Source: Pseudomonadota bacterium (GTDB lineage Bacteria > Desulfobacterota > Syntrophobacteria > Syntrophobacterales > Syntrophobacteraceae). Taken from it: a stretch of 41,617 nucleotides of DNA. Below the pieces are notes generated by a model. The model saw only the letters and a list, made by a program, of their open reading frames with translations, had not been told where the DNA came from and did no database searches. Position numbers and translations under genes: made by a program. Within the stretch, counting starts at the first letter, position 1. Every line of letters begins with the position of its first letter. Below, in pieces: positions 25,313 through 33,611 of this stretch. The stretch covers positions 1 through 41,617 of the forward strand of contig JAEZHY010000135.1 of the NCBI GenBank assembly GCA_023416335.1. Direction: 5' to 3'.

Positions 25313-27571
25313 TCAATCACTGCCCAACAGCAACTGCAGGTATTCGACACCCGTGTCTTGCGCTATCCTGGCCACAAATGCGTCATCGGTCCCACCCCCA
25401 AAGCTCGGCTGATAAGCATTCTTCGTATTCAAAACGGCCGATCCCACATAGCCCGTCAGGAATGCATTTCCGGACCCGTCCAGCGCAACGCCACCGATGC
25501 CGTTTCCCAACGCCGTTGAGTAGAGGAGCTTATTGCCGGCAGGACCCAATTTGGCCAGAAAACCCGTCGTTATCCAACCGGTCGCGGGTATACCCGGAAA
25601 ATCGCTGGATTGCGTCCAGCCTGCTGCATATGCATTCCCGCCGGCGTCAACCGTTAACGCTGTAACGGAGTCGGAGTTCCCGCCGCCCAGAAAGGTCGAA
25701 TACAATATGGATGCCGCGGCCGTCGCACTGCCCGGCTTTATCTTGGTAATAAAGCCGTCCTGGTTCCCTGAAAGCGTGCGCTGAAAGGCATTCAAAATCG
25801 GATAATCCGACGACATTGTGCAGCCGCCCACGTAGATGTTGTCATCTTTGTCGATCGCGGGCGATCCTGCGACAGTCTCGGTACTTCCGGCAAGGTATGT
25901 CGAGAAAACGAGGTGTTGTCCATCCGAGCTGAACTGGGTGACGAATCCGGTGTTGGAGCTGCCGGACGGTTTGGAACCTTGTCCGTTAATTGCCCGGTAA
26001 ACGGGAAAATTCGATGAAGAAGTCTCTCCGGCTACACACGCTTCCGATTTGGAATTCACGGCAATGCCGTAACCGCAATCATAGGAACTTCCCCCCAGGT
26101 AGGTTGAATAGATTATGTCCGGATAAACCTTAATGATGGGAGTAGGTTTTGTGCTAATGACATGGATTGCCGTAGGCCCAAGTTTGGTCACAAAAGCGTT
26201 TTCAGTACCGACCTTGCTTGTCTGATAAGCATTGGCAGTGGTCGGGTAGTCGCTGGACTGGGTATTGCCGGTGATATAGACGTTCCTGTCCGGTCCCACT
26301 GCTATGCCTCGCCCCATCCCGAAGCCGCTGCCGCCAAGAAGAGTGGAGTATACAAGTGTGTTGCCTTGAGAATTGATCTCCGTAACGAACACGCTCCCGG
26401 ATGTCGTTGCCTGGGTTATCTGTCCCGGGATGCTCCTGTATTGAGGAAAATCCGGCGATTTAGTGAAGCCGGTCACGTACACATTGTTCGAGCCGTCAAT
26501 TGCGACCGAAGAGGCCGTTGTCTGCCCCGTCCCGCCGAAATAAGTGGAGTACACAAGACCTGTCCCGGCAGAGTTCAATTTTGTGACGAATCCGACTCTG
26601 CTTGTGGAACCGGCGGGCTGGATCGGATCGGCGGTTGGAAAATTCAGGGACTGCGTTTGTCCGACTACGTAGGCACAACCGCTGTCGTCCACAGCAACGG
26701 CTTCGCCGTGATCATCCCCGGACCCGCCGAGATAGGTAGAATAGACCAGAACAGGGTCTATGATCAATGGAAACCGCTCATCATAGGAGGCAACCGCAAA
26801 CCCGAAGGCGTGCTCTGCCGTGTTGTCATATACTTTGAACCGCCCTTCTCCGGCAATTCTGACTCCGGAGATCTCCTGGTATACAACGGGCTTTTTCTGT
26901 ACGAGTGTCACACCGTGGGGCAGCTTCATTGCTAGGTCGCCGCCGGGCGTGACTTCCAGACTCTCGACCCCGGCATACCGAAATTTGACTTCATCGGGGT
27001 TCGCTCCGGGCTTTACGATTATGTCGTACTCCAGCCTGCGCTCGTTTCCGTAAAATTTGAGGTCTATGCCGGAGTAGGCTTCACGGTAGAGCACGCCGCG
27101 ATAGGTGGGAATATCGCTGACCCATTTTTTCGGATCGTTTCCAATGAAATAGTTGACCCTGTAATCCTGCGGTTCCAGGTCTGTGATTTCCACCTCCGGG
27201 CTCATGCCCGCGGGAATCATCTGCAGAGAGGAGGTATTCACGGGAGTTTCTGCGGGAGTCAGGGAAAACCGTGCCGGCAATCTCTTCTGTTTGGAATCGG
27301 TTCGGTCGTAAAGGTCTATCTTAATCCCATCGGCTGAAAACCATGTAGTCTGCCCGCCTTCCCTCGAATAGAAACGCACTCTTTCGTGGACCTGGCCCCT
27401 GTTTTCGATAAAGTAGAGCGGGCGGTGCCCCTGTGCTGTTATGGCGGCTGTTTGATTTTGAGGTGCGTCGGGCAGAGTCGAGGTGGGCCTGGTTCCTGTT
27501 TCAGCCGTGAGTTCCGAGATGCCGACAAGCACAGAAATCGCTGAGAGGACGAACACCATTTTCAGTTTCAT
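25313..27571 (-). CDS. Secreted SBBP-repeat beta-propeller protein
   Basis: A 752-residue exported protein. Residues 1-24 are a signal peptide. An N-terminal domain of about 230 residues follows, of a type usually paired with SBBP repeats (LYFIENRGQVHERVRFYS, then TTWFSADGIKIDLYD). From about residue 270 come seven SBBP (beta-propeller) units, each reading roughly VYSTYLGGSG...AVD..GN.YV.G.T.S.DFP. Unit four is preceded by an insertion of about 12 residues with VISTKPTPIIKV, and unit seven is shortened (YSTALGNGIGGVALD). There is no anchor or sorting signal at the end. The start ATG has GAGGGAAGAG upstream. Such proteins are common in Deltaproteobacteria and Acidobacteria; molecular role unknown, probably binding at the cell surface. 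Confidence 0.88.
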   Translation of the reverse strand: MKLKMVFVLSAISVLVGISELTAETGTRPTSTLPDAPQNQTAAITAQGHRPLYFIENRGQVHERVRFYSREGGQTTWFSADGIKIDLYDRTDSKQKRLPARFSLTPAETPVNTSSLQMIPAGMSPEVEITDLEPQDYRVNYFIGNDPKKWVSDIPTYRGVLYREAYSGIDLKFYGNERRLEYDIIVKPGANPDEVKFRYAGVESLEVTPGGDLAMKLPHGVTLVQKKPVVYQEISGVRIAGEGRFKVYDNTAEHAFGFAVASYDERFPLIIDPVLVYSTYLGGSGDDHGEAVAVDDSGCAYVVGQTQSLNFPTADPIQPAGSTSRVGFVTKLNSAGTGLVYSTYFGGTGQTTASSVAIDGSNNVYVTGFTKSPDFPQYRSIPGQITQATTSGSVFVTEINSQGNTLVYSTLLGGSGFGMGRGIAVGPDRNVYITGNTQSSDYPTTANAYQTSKVGTENAFVTKLGPTAIHVISTKPTPIIKVYPDIIYSTYLGGSSYDCGYGIAVNSKSEACVAGETSSSNFPVYRAINGQGSKPSGSSNTGFVTQFSSDGQHLVFSTYLAGSTETVAGSPAIDKDDNIYVGGCTMSSDYPILNAFQRTLSGNQDGFITKIKPGSATAAASILYSTFLGGGNSDSVTALTVDAGGNAYAAGWTQSSDFPGIPATGWITTGFLAKLGPAGNKLLYSTALGNGIGGVALDGSGNAFLTGYVGSAVLNTKNAYQPSFGGGTDDAFVARIAQDTGVEYLQLLLGSD

Positions 27572-27984
27572 TGCTCTTCCCTCTTAAACTATTTCGAATT
27601 TGGCAAATCTGAAAAAGCTGATTCAATTTGCGATGAAGATCGATACGATTTCAGGCAACAGCATAGTCTTTAAACCTCCCTGAATCCAAAGACCGAACTT
27701 GAGGCAGCAAAGATGATTGGCCTTAAATCATCGTTGCGGTATATCTCTATATATAGGAAGTAAAGTTGTTCAGCTGTCCTTATGAGTTAAGACCACTGAA
27801 TGTCAAGGAGAAATCCACCATCAACCCTGCGCGCCACAACTAACCGGACCCTACTTCGTGCCTCTCTTTTCTCGGTCGATTTCAGTTACTAAATTCATAG
27901 TATGTCGCTGATGTTTTTAATCGTTTTGATCTGCGCCGCTTGGTGAGGGCGGTGGATTATTGCTTTTTTCGGATGGAGAAGAAA
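27572..27984. other. Divergent gap between the propeller and NmrA-like genes
   Basis: AT-rich, no gene, no copy of the repeat families. It should carry promoters for both flanking genes, but I cannot assign them. GGAG at 27975-27978 is the ribosome site of the next gene. Confidence 0.5.
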
Positions 27985-28845
27985 ATGGAGCGTATTCTTG
28001 TAACAGGTGCAACCGGCCAGGTGGGCACGGCAGTTGTCGAAACACTCGTCACGAGGGGGATTTTCGTAAGGGCCGCAGCCAGGCGCGTTTCCACGATCTC
28101 GGGGACCGAGCACATCGAACCCGTTGCCTTCGACTACAACGATCCCGGCACATATCAGAGGGTGCTCTCCGACATAACGGGAATCTTCCTGGTTGTACCG
28201 CCGCTGGACCCCAAAGCACACCGGAAACTGATGCCTTTCATCGACAGGGCAAAGGAGAGCGGCGTCAGGCATATTGTTTTCAACTCCGTATTTGGATTTA
28301 ATCCCGGTGACGAAGGTCCGCTTCAACTGATCGAGCGCCATTTGCTGGGTTCAGGCATGGGTTGTACGATACTTCGCCCGAACTTCTTTATGGAGAACTT
28401 CACAACCGGCTTCATCGGGACACTGGCAGCAGGGGGAGAGATCAGCCTGGCAGCCGACAACGGCAAAACCAGCTTCATTTCCGTGAAGGATATAGCCGAA
28501 GCGGCAGCCCGATCATTTCAGGAAAAGCGCTATGGGGCCGAGTATGACCTTTCGGGACCGGAAGCCCTCGATTATGCTGAGGTTGCCCGGATCATTTCGA
28601 ATTTTTCCGGTCGAGAGATCACATACCGTCCAATATCTGAAAACACGATGATGCAAAGAGCGCGGCAAAGCAGATGGCCGGAAGAGGCTGTGCGGTATCT
28701 TGCCGACCTGTATGCGGCAGTGCGTGCGGGTGTAATGGCGGAGGTTACCGACGGCGTGCGCCGGGCGACCGGAAGGTCTCCAATTTCTTTCAAAGATTTT
28801 GCCCGGAAAAATGCTTCATATTGGAGAATGGAAAAAGCGGCTTGA
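27985..28845 (+). CDS. NmrA-like NAD(P)-binding protein (atypical short-chain dehydrogenase)
   Basis: A 286-residue Rossmann-fold protein. The dinucleotide site ILVTGATGQVG is at residues 4-14, followed by RAAARR, which suggests preference for the phosphate of NADP. Then come GIFLVVPPLDP, RHIVFNSVFGF, TILRPNFFMENFTTGF and FISVKDIAEAAARSF, all typical of the NmrA/QOR2/AzoB group, in which the classical YxxxK pair is missing or shifted. Members reduce quinones or azo dyes, or act as redox sensors; the actual role is not evident. The start at 27985 is chosen for GGAG six bases upstream; in-frame methionines at 27973 and 27940 are possible. Monocistronic. Confidence 0.87.
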   Translation: MERILVTGATGQVGTAVVETLVTRGIFVRAAARRVSTISGTEHIEPVAFDYNDPGTYQRVLSDITGIFLVVPPLDPKAHRKLMPFIDRAKESGVRHIVFNSVFGFNPGDEGPLQLIERHLLGSGMGCTILRPNFFMENFTTGFIGTLAAGGEISLAADNGKTSFISVKDIAEAAARSFQEKRYGAEYDLSGPEALDYAEVARIISNFSGREITYRPISENTMMQRARQSRWPEEAVRYLADLYAAVRAGVMAEVTDGVRRATGRSPISFKDFARKNASYWRMEKAA

Positions 28846-28867
28846 ACGCCAAAGACAAAAGCATTTA

Positions 28868-28955
28868 ACCACGAAAAACCTGAGGCAGCATAGCCGCAAC
28901 CAAAATACGAAAGGCAAAAGCTTTCAACCACGAAAGGTACGAAATACACGAAAGA
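28868..28955. repeat. Degenerate ACCACGAAA direct repeat
   Basis: AACCACGAAAAACC and AACCACGAAAGGTACGAAAT, about 55 bases apart, then ACACGAAAG. Two units of an A-rich repeat that does not occur elsewhere in the window. Confidence 0.55.
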
Positions 28956-28974
28956 AAACAATAGGATAAGGTTG

Positions 28975-29095
28975 TGGGATGGGCACAACGCTTCGTCGTT
29001 GCACTCGGCCAAACATGGGTGACACGGGCAACGTGGTTTTGGTTGCCCGTGCCGCAGGCAAGAGGGTCTGGCGACTTTCCTGCGTTTCCAGGCAC
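28975..29095 (+). repeat. Interspersed repeat family B, copy 3
   Basis: The core at 29017-29065 is identical to the reverse complement of 21816-21864 over 49 bases. The flank GTGGGATGGGCACAACGCTTC also matches the flank of copy 2. Confidence 0.9.
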
Positions 29096-29247
29096 CATTT
29101 ATCCCTCTCCGGGCCAATCATTCCCGGATGGGTTGTCACCCATCGCGCCTCAAAATCTCGTGGCAGCCTCGAATGGCTTGCAGAGTGTTCTCGTTCAAAC
29201 CGCATCCAGGAATGCGGCCGGTTCCGCTGGTTCCCGTTTCCTGCTTG

Positions 29248-29679
29248 TCACCCCCGGGCCGTCTTTACGGCTTCGGAGTGGGCCCGGCGGATTGCCTCCT
29301 CTTTGCGGAGAGCTTCATATTTTTTCCGGATGCAGTTGCCTGCAAAATTGGGCTTCTTCAGGTAATCGAGCCCTGAGTTGATGAAATCCTCTTTCATGCC
29401 CTCCAGGGTGCTTTCGACTTGCTCTTCTGCAATGAAGTTTCTGACCTTCACTACTTGAAACTCAACAGGGGTCTCTCCAATTAGTGATGTGAATTCGCGG
29501 AGAGCCCCTGCGGGGTCCGGATAACCGGCAAAATGGCTTTCCCGAGGTTTCAGGGGGACGAGAATGAGGAGTTGCACCTGTTGGCGGCCGCCCGTAATGG
29601 GACGGGACTGATCTATGAAGTAGATGGTCGTATCTGTGTCGATGAGGATCTCACCGATTATGCGGTTCTCGTTTTCCAT
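29248..29679 (-). CDS. Hypothetical protein, 143 residues
   Basis: Not recognised. The protein has a beta-rich N-terminus (RIIGEILIDTDTTIYFID), a middle part with LLILVPLKPRESHFAGYP, and a charged helical C-terminus (KKYEALRKEEAIRRAHSEA). No signal peptide or membrane segment. GGAGGG lies about 11 bases before the ATG, a little far. Codon use looks coding throughout and no competing frame is better. It stands alone between repeats; the neighbours give no clue to function. Confidence 0.6.
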   Translation of the reverse strand: MENENRIIGEILIDTDTTIYFIDQSRPITGGRQQVQLLILVPLKPRESHFAGYPDPAGALREFTSLIGETPVEFQVVKVRNFIAEEQVESTLEGMKEDFINSGLDYLKKPNFAGNCIRKKYEALRKEEAIRRAHSEAVKTARG

Positions 29680-30017
29680 TGTGTCGATTCCCTCCGTGGT
29701 TTATTACCGCCAATTAGAACAAAGCGGCAGGCAATTGCAAACCCGAAACGAGGGGAGCGGGTCATTTCCATTCTCGGTTCTTTGCTCTCCGCAATTAGTT
29801 CAGTAGCTGCTTGCTTCAGCCTTGTTCATATGTGAACGAAGGGACATCTTGTGCGGAAATCGAACGCGGGCATTGCTTTAAAGGAATTCGACGTTTATGG
29901 AGGAGCGAGGGCAGTGCCCGGGGTGGTTTTTACTTGACGCGATAGTTAAAATCTGCGTATACGGCACTTAATGGTGGCAGATGGTAGGATTTGCCCCATT
30001 GCGAGGAAAGGAAGAAA
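29680..30017. other. Gap before the putative antitoxin gene
   Basis: No gene or known repeat was found. A plus-strand frame across it shadows the preceding minus-strand gene. GAGGAAAGG at 30003-30011 is the ribosome site of the next gene. Confidence 0.45.
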
Positions 30018-30185
30018 ATGGCACTCCCAATCAAGCCTACGCCGATTTTGACTCCGCAGGAAGCTGATAAGTTCCTGAAGAAGGTTCAGGAAAACATGGA
30101 CAAGCCTTCCTACAGGAAACCTACGCCCAAACTGAGTCAAGCAAAAGAACTCGCCATCCAAGATGCTCTCCTCCACTCGAAATAG
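30018..30185 (+). CDS. Small protein, candidate antitoxin partner of the GNAT enzyme
   Basis: A 55-residue basic protein: it opens with PIKPTPILTPQEADKFLKKV and continues with a Lys/Pro-rich linker and a short helix (QAKELAIQDALL). It has no known DNA-binding domain visible; it is not of the DUF1778 ribbon-helix-helix type that usually accompanies GNAT toxins. A start with TPIL followed by an acidic residue near an Ala and Phe-Leu resembles small proteins often found just before GNAT genes, from memory and unverified. GAGGAAAGG is six bases before the ATG. It overlaps the GNAT gene by 23 bases, so translation is coupled. Function inferred from arrangement only. Confidence 0.68.
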   Translation: MALPIKPTPILTPQEADKFLKKVQENMDKPSYRKPTPKLSQAKELAIQDALLHSK

Positions 30186-30726
30186 CATCTTCACCGATGA
30201 TGGTTTCCTATTTTCCAAGGTATTAGATTTTTCCGAATTCAGCAATTTCGATTGCGGGAATGATGATTTAAATGATTTCATCCGTAATGATGCGGGCAGA
30301 CACCAGTCTGAGTTGATGGCGGAAACCTATTCGTTCAGCTACGAGAAAGCCCCAATCCTCCCCTTTGCCTTTGTCAGCCTGTCCAACGATACTATCCGGT
30401 GGAGAGGGTCGCAAATACAAATGGATACAATTCCGGAAGGGCTTCGCTACACTGAATTACCGGCGGTCAAAATAGGGAGACTGGGTGTCAGGAAAGAATA
30501 TCAATGCAAAGATGTCGGAACAGCTCTGATTAACCTCGTAAAGGAACTTTTCAGAAGAGAGAACCGTACCGGATGCCGCTTTATTACTGTCGATGCCTAT
30601 AATGAAGAACCCGTTCTAAGATTTTACCGGAAAAATGGATTTGATTATTATCACGAGCGAGATGTGTCAAAAAGAACACGGATAATGTTTTTCGATCTAA
30701 AAACGTTCGTTTTGCCCGAAGATTGA
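30163..30726 (+). CDS. GNAT-family N-acetyltransferase, possible toxin
   Basis: A 187-residue acetyltransferase of the type often found as the second gene of a toxin-antitoxin pair: the start FDCGNDDLNDFIRNDA (residues 29-44) matches the CG.x.LD.fl opening of TacT/AtaT-like proteins, followed by AFVSLSND and KIGRLGVRKEYQ. The acetyl-CoA loop reads QCKDVG at 114-119, with Asp117 where the consensus Q/RxxGxG/A has Gly. Motif B is VDAYNEEPVLRFYRKNGF. In known relatives the target is the amino group of aminoacyl-tRNA. It overlaps the 55-residue gene upstream. No terminator is evident after it. Confidence 0.85.
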   Translation: MLSSTRNSIFTDDGFLFSKVLDFSEFSNFDCGNDDLNDFIRNDAGRHQSELMAETYSFSYEKAPILPFAFVSLSNDTIRWRGSQIQMDTIPEGLRYTELPAVKIGRLGVRKEYQCKDVGTALINLVKELFRRENRTGCRFITVDAYNEEPVLRFYRKNGFDYYHERDVSKRTRIMFFDLKTFVLPED

Positions 30727-31044
30727 TCTTGCCAACCCATACCAAGAATTTCGTCCATGGTTCGCAGGTGCACGGTAATACTGCACTCCATTTCGGAGTA
30801 ACATATCCGATTGTGCCAAAATGATCCCATCCCGAAACGAGTGCGTTGTTGACTCCGGTGCCTGAAAAAGCTATTTAGGTTGAACCCCTGAATTTCATTG
30901 GGATCAAGTGAAAAACGCTGTAATGGGGAGATATCCTCGCGAACCGATATTCAAATTCCGCAGGCACGGGCGATCGGGACTTCGCTCTGCGGAGAAAGCT
31001 CATCTTTCAGTTTCGAACAACTCGGAAATGAGGGCTCAGGCGCA
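30727..31044. other. Gap between the GNAT and porG genes
   Basis: No gene is supported. The porG frame is open back to 30898, but that part does not resemble the family and is treated as leader. No repeat family is seen. Confidence 0.5.
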
Positions 31045-31638
31045 ATGAACAACAAGTACATCGAGGTAAGATGGCACGGCCGCGGCGGTCAGGGCGCGGT
31101 GACGGCTGCTGAGATACTGGCCGAAGCGGCCTACTACGACGGGTTCAAGGGAGTTACTGCGGCTCCGTTTTTCGGTGCCGAGAGGCGAGGCGCTCCGGTC
31201 ATAGCTACAAACCGTTTTGCCCGCGAACCTGTGAGGACCTTTTCACTGGTTCAGAAGCCCGCCATCGTTGTCGTCCTGGACGAAACGATTCTTCGGGTCG
31301 TAAATGTCGTTGCCGGTATCGAGCCCGATGGGATGGTCATCATCAACAGCTCCAAAGCGCCCGAAGCGATCAGTCTGAAAGCTCCCGTGAAAGTGGCCGC
31401 TACGGATGCCACTGAATGGGCCACCAGGGCGGGGTTGATAATATCGGGAACCGTACTTTTCAACACCGCAATCCTCGGCGGCTTCGCGAAGGCAACCGGC
31501 CTCGTCAGCCTCGAAAGTATCGAAAAGGCGCTGAGGAACCATTTCAAAGGCGAAGCGGCTGAAAAGAACGTACTCGGGGCCAGAATGGCTTACGAAGGAA
31601 CCAGGGTTTCGAACGGAGTGGTTCAGGCCAGCGCCTAG
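31045..31638 (+). CDS. porG: 2-oxoacid:ferredoxin oxidoreductase, gamma subunit (PorG/VorG-like)
   Basis: A 197-residue subunit of the CoA-linked oxidoreductases that interconvert a 2-oxo acid and acyl-CoA plus CO2 with ferredoxin. The family start RWHGRGGQGAVTAAEILAEA, then GVTAAPFFGAERRGAPVIA, is complete, as are IVVLDETIL and ILGGFAKATGLVSLESIE. The start at 31045 is chosen at the first family residue. It is followed 68 bases on by the ferredoxin-like delta subunit. The alpha and beta subunits, which bind thiamine pyrophosphate and make up the catalytic core, are not next to it on either side within this window. The true substrate (pyruvate, 2-oxoisovalerate or other) is not decided. Confidence 0.92.
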   Translation: MNNKYIEVRWHGRGGQGAVTAAEILAEAAYYDGFKGVTAAPFFGAERRGAPVIATNRFAREPVRTFSLVQKPAIVVVLDETILRVVNVVAGIEPDGMVIINSSKAPEAISLKAPVKVAATDATEWATRAGLIISGTVLFNTAILGGFAKATGLVSLESIEKALRNHFKGEAAEKNVLGARMAYEGTRVSNGVVQASA

Positions 31639-31706
31639 GTTTCCTGTTCAGCGGAATTTAGATCTATCTGTGCCGACCCGGCATATGCTTTCAGAAGGAT
31701 TATGAG

Positions 31707-32009
31707 ATGGGTTCCAGTAGAGTGGAAAGAGACCCCTTTACGGTAGCGTGTTCGAAGCTGTGTGAGGCGGAAGCCGGCAAGACCGGCGACTGGAGATCCT
31801 CCAGGCCTGAGATAGACCATGAAAAATGCATTCCTTCCAAGACCGGCCGGAAATCCTGTTTCATGTGCTGGATGTACTGTCCCGAAGGTATCGTGAAGAA
31901 GACCATCCCCGTCACAATCGATTACGATTACTGCAAGGGATGCGGCATCTGCTCGGAAGAGTGCCCGGCCAAAGCCATCCGGATGGTGGACGAGCATAAG
32001 AGCGAGTGA
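31707..32009 (+). CDS. porD: 2-oxoacid:ferredoxin oxidoreductase, delta subunit (ferredoxin type)
   Basis: A 100-residue protein with two [4Fe-4S] motifs. One is irregular: CIPSKTGRKSCFMCWMYCP, with nine residues between the first two Cys. The other is standard: CKGCGICSEECP. The odd first spacing is the family's norm for PorD/VorD. A longer, polar N-terminus (about 38 residues) precedes the clusters. It passes electrons from the catalytic subunits to ferredoxin. AGAAGGA lies eight bases upstream of ATG 31707. It forms a pair with porG; a stem-loop (32104-32136) follows, so the unit seems to end here without alpha and beta genes. Confidence 0.92.
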   Translation: MGSSRVERDPFTVACSKLCEAEAGKTGDWRSSRPEIDHEKCIPSKTGRKSCFMCWMYCPEGIVKKTIPVTIDYDYCKGCGICSEECPAKAIRMVDEHKSE

Positions 32010-32103
32010 CCCATGCAGTCTCGGGCAAAGACGAGCCGGGCTGGGCAATAGACATTTGACTCGATTTTGAGCCTGTTCCTTACGCTGAATCCGACTTTGA
32101 AAA

Positions 32104-32136
32104 GCGGCGCCCGGTCATTTTGGAAGAGCGCCGCTC
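32104..32136 (+). terminator. Possible terminator after porGD
   Basis: An 8-bp GC-rich stem, AGCGGCGC (32104-32111) with GCGCCGCT (32129-32136), loop of 17 bases, then CATACTTTCC. The weak T tract makes this tentative. Confidence 0.42.
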
Positions 32137-32183
32137 ATACTTTCCGCCCCCTTATTGAGCTTTCAGTACTCTTCTCCCCGACT

Positions 32184-32504
32184 TCAGACGTGAAGCTCCT
32201 CGCATAGATGCATGAATTGGTCGCGGAACTCGGGAAGCTGTGGAAGGCCGAGCTCTTCCAGTTCAGAGTTTTTCTTCTTCGCCGTTTTCGAATTAAGGTC
32301 GCTGAGATAGTTGTTTTTTACATCGGTTGCGCTTCGGTAGTCATTGTGAAAGCGGTTCTTTTCGCTCTCGGTGCTCTTTTTTACGTTCTGGAATTTCTTC
32401 TTCTTGTCATCCGAAAAATCCTCCGGCGATTTACTCAGGATCGGGTCGAAAGCATGCCGGTCCAGAAACTCGACCAGTTTCCGACGTTTTTCATCATCGC
32501 TCAT
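32184..32504 (-). CDS. Small charged hypothetical protein, 106 residues
   Basis: Not recognised. A soluble, very charged protein rich in Lys, Glu, Asp and Asn, with no cysteine except one near the end. Predicted mostly helical: SDDEKRRKLVEFLDRHAFDP at the start, a lysine-rich middle (SDDKKKKFQNVKK) and LPEFRDQFMHLCEELH at the end. GGAGG lies nine bases before the ATG, supporting a real gene. It is convergent with porD. The gap behind it is a repeat block. Confidence 0.72.
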   Translation of the reverse strand: MSDDEKRRKLVEFLDRHAFDPILSKSPEDFSDDKKKKFQNVKKSTESEKNRFHNDYRSATDVKNNYLSDLNSKTAKKKNSELEELGLPQLPEFRDQFMHLCEELHV

Positions 32505-32964
32505 TGTCCAAATCCTCCTTTCATTGAGCCCGGAAGGAATCTACCCCGAACGTTATTATGCCCCGGGTACTTCGGGTGGGCGCATAAAACCTGCCCACAA
32601 GAAACCGATGGTCTGCGGGTGGCCCAGGCAACAGATTTTATCGTTGCCGGAGGACAAGAGGCTTTGCTTGGAATTATCGTCCCTCTTGCCTGCGACACGG
32701 GCAACCCAAACCACGTTGCCGGTGTCACCCATGGTTCGGTTCCGAGTGCAAGACGGTGGGCACGATTAAGCGTTACTCCGCTTCGCTCCTCCGCCCTCCT
32801 ATCGGAGACGCGATATAAAAATGCACCCTTTTGAGCATCGGGTCTCCCAAACGGGGGGGTGGCGCCATCGGCTCTTAAGATGCCTACCGCACTTGCCGGT
32901 CACCCTTCATCTTTCTGCGTCCAGTTTGTGGCCGTCATGGTCACTGCTCCTGTGCTTGCGCAGA
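32505..32964. other. Repeat-filled gap
   Basis: No gene. It is largely taken up by the composite family B copy 4 (32618-32895). Confidence 0.65.
32618..32895 (-). repeat. Composite repeat, family B copy 4
   Basis: The core at 32682-32730 differs at three of 49 bases from copies 2 and 3. It repeats the order of copy 2: CCCAGGCAACAG, then GGAGGACAAGAGGCTT, core, CAAGACGGTGGGCACGAT, and GGTGGCGCCATCGGCTCTTA followed by AGATGCCTAC. Confidence 0.85.
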
Positions 32965-33411
32965 TCAATGCAGAGTCTCGGCAACAGTTTTTTCCGCCGG
33001 CCTTTCCCCCTCAAGCGGGTTGCCGCCTCGTGGAGTTATGGGGCGTATCCTGTCGACTCGGAAGATGACCAAGAAAAGCGGACCTCTTTCTTCCCGAGTC
33101 TCTTTTATAGCGTTGTGGTCTTTCCTGCGAAGAGCGTAGAGCCGCTCGCTGTCCTCTTCTTCGCTCAGTTTGGTCAGATACAGCCTGATGCCCTTGTATC
33201 CTCCTCCCTCGTTTTCGACAAAAAGGTAGGTGGCGTTGGGATTTGAGTTCACATTGGCGTGGGTCAGGCGGTCGCGCATTATGAATGCAATCGTGTCTTC
33301 GCCGAGGATCTTGGGTTTTGCGTATACGGCGGCATCGACGTTGCCGTTTTTGTCGGCTGTGGCGAGGATGCCGCGTCCGGTTGCAGTTTCAAAATAATCG
33401 GCTAATGTCAT
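32965..33411 (-). CDS. Pyridoxamine 5'-phosphate oxidase-like (FMN-binding split barrel) protein
   Basis: A 148-residue protein of the PNPOx-like superfamily. It starts MTLADYFETATGRGILATAD, then NVDAAVYAKPKIL, FIMRDRLTHANVNSNPNATYLFVE and GIRLYLTK, the usual six-strand barrel outline with an HxNxxxNP pattern for flavin phosphate. Members bind FMN, haem or F420. The frame continues 14 codons upstream, but ATG 33411 has GGAGAG at good spacing and starts at the family N-terminus. It is not a canonical PdxH, which is longer and has a substrate motif absent here. Role unknown. Confidence 0.85.
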   Translation of the reverse strand: MTLADYFETATGRGILATADKNGNVDAAVYAKPKILGEDTIAFIMRDRLTHANVNSNPNATYLFVENEGGGYKGIRLYLTKLSEEEDSERLYALRRKDHNAIKETREERGPLFLVIFRVDRIRPITPRGGNPLEGERPAEKTVAETLH

Positions 33412-33611
33412 ATGAGGCTCTCTCCATTCCCGTATCGAATCCATGAAAAACACCGTTAGATCTAATATAATTATTCGTGGATGTTGGTTCGCAAATGATG
33501 TTCCGTCGCTCTTTTGAAGGTGCCCTATTGTGCTTTGACATTTTTATGAACTTGGTTCATTTTGATGCGAATTTTGGGGAGTCCCGAAACGCCCAAATTC
33601 CGGAGGAACGG

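Larger units (their letters stand above)
28846..29247. other. Repeat-rich gap after the NmrA-like gene
   Basis: It begins with an ACCACGAAA-type repeat (about 28868-28950), then family B copy 3 (28975-29095). From 29110 to 29247 there is no gene and no certain repeat. Confidence 0.6.

Noticed and set aside
30898..31044. Longer N-terminus for porG
   Set aside because: The added 49 residues are low in family similarity and unlike coding sequence; the family starts at MNNKYIEVRWHG.
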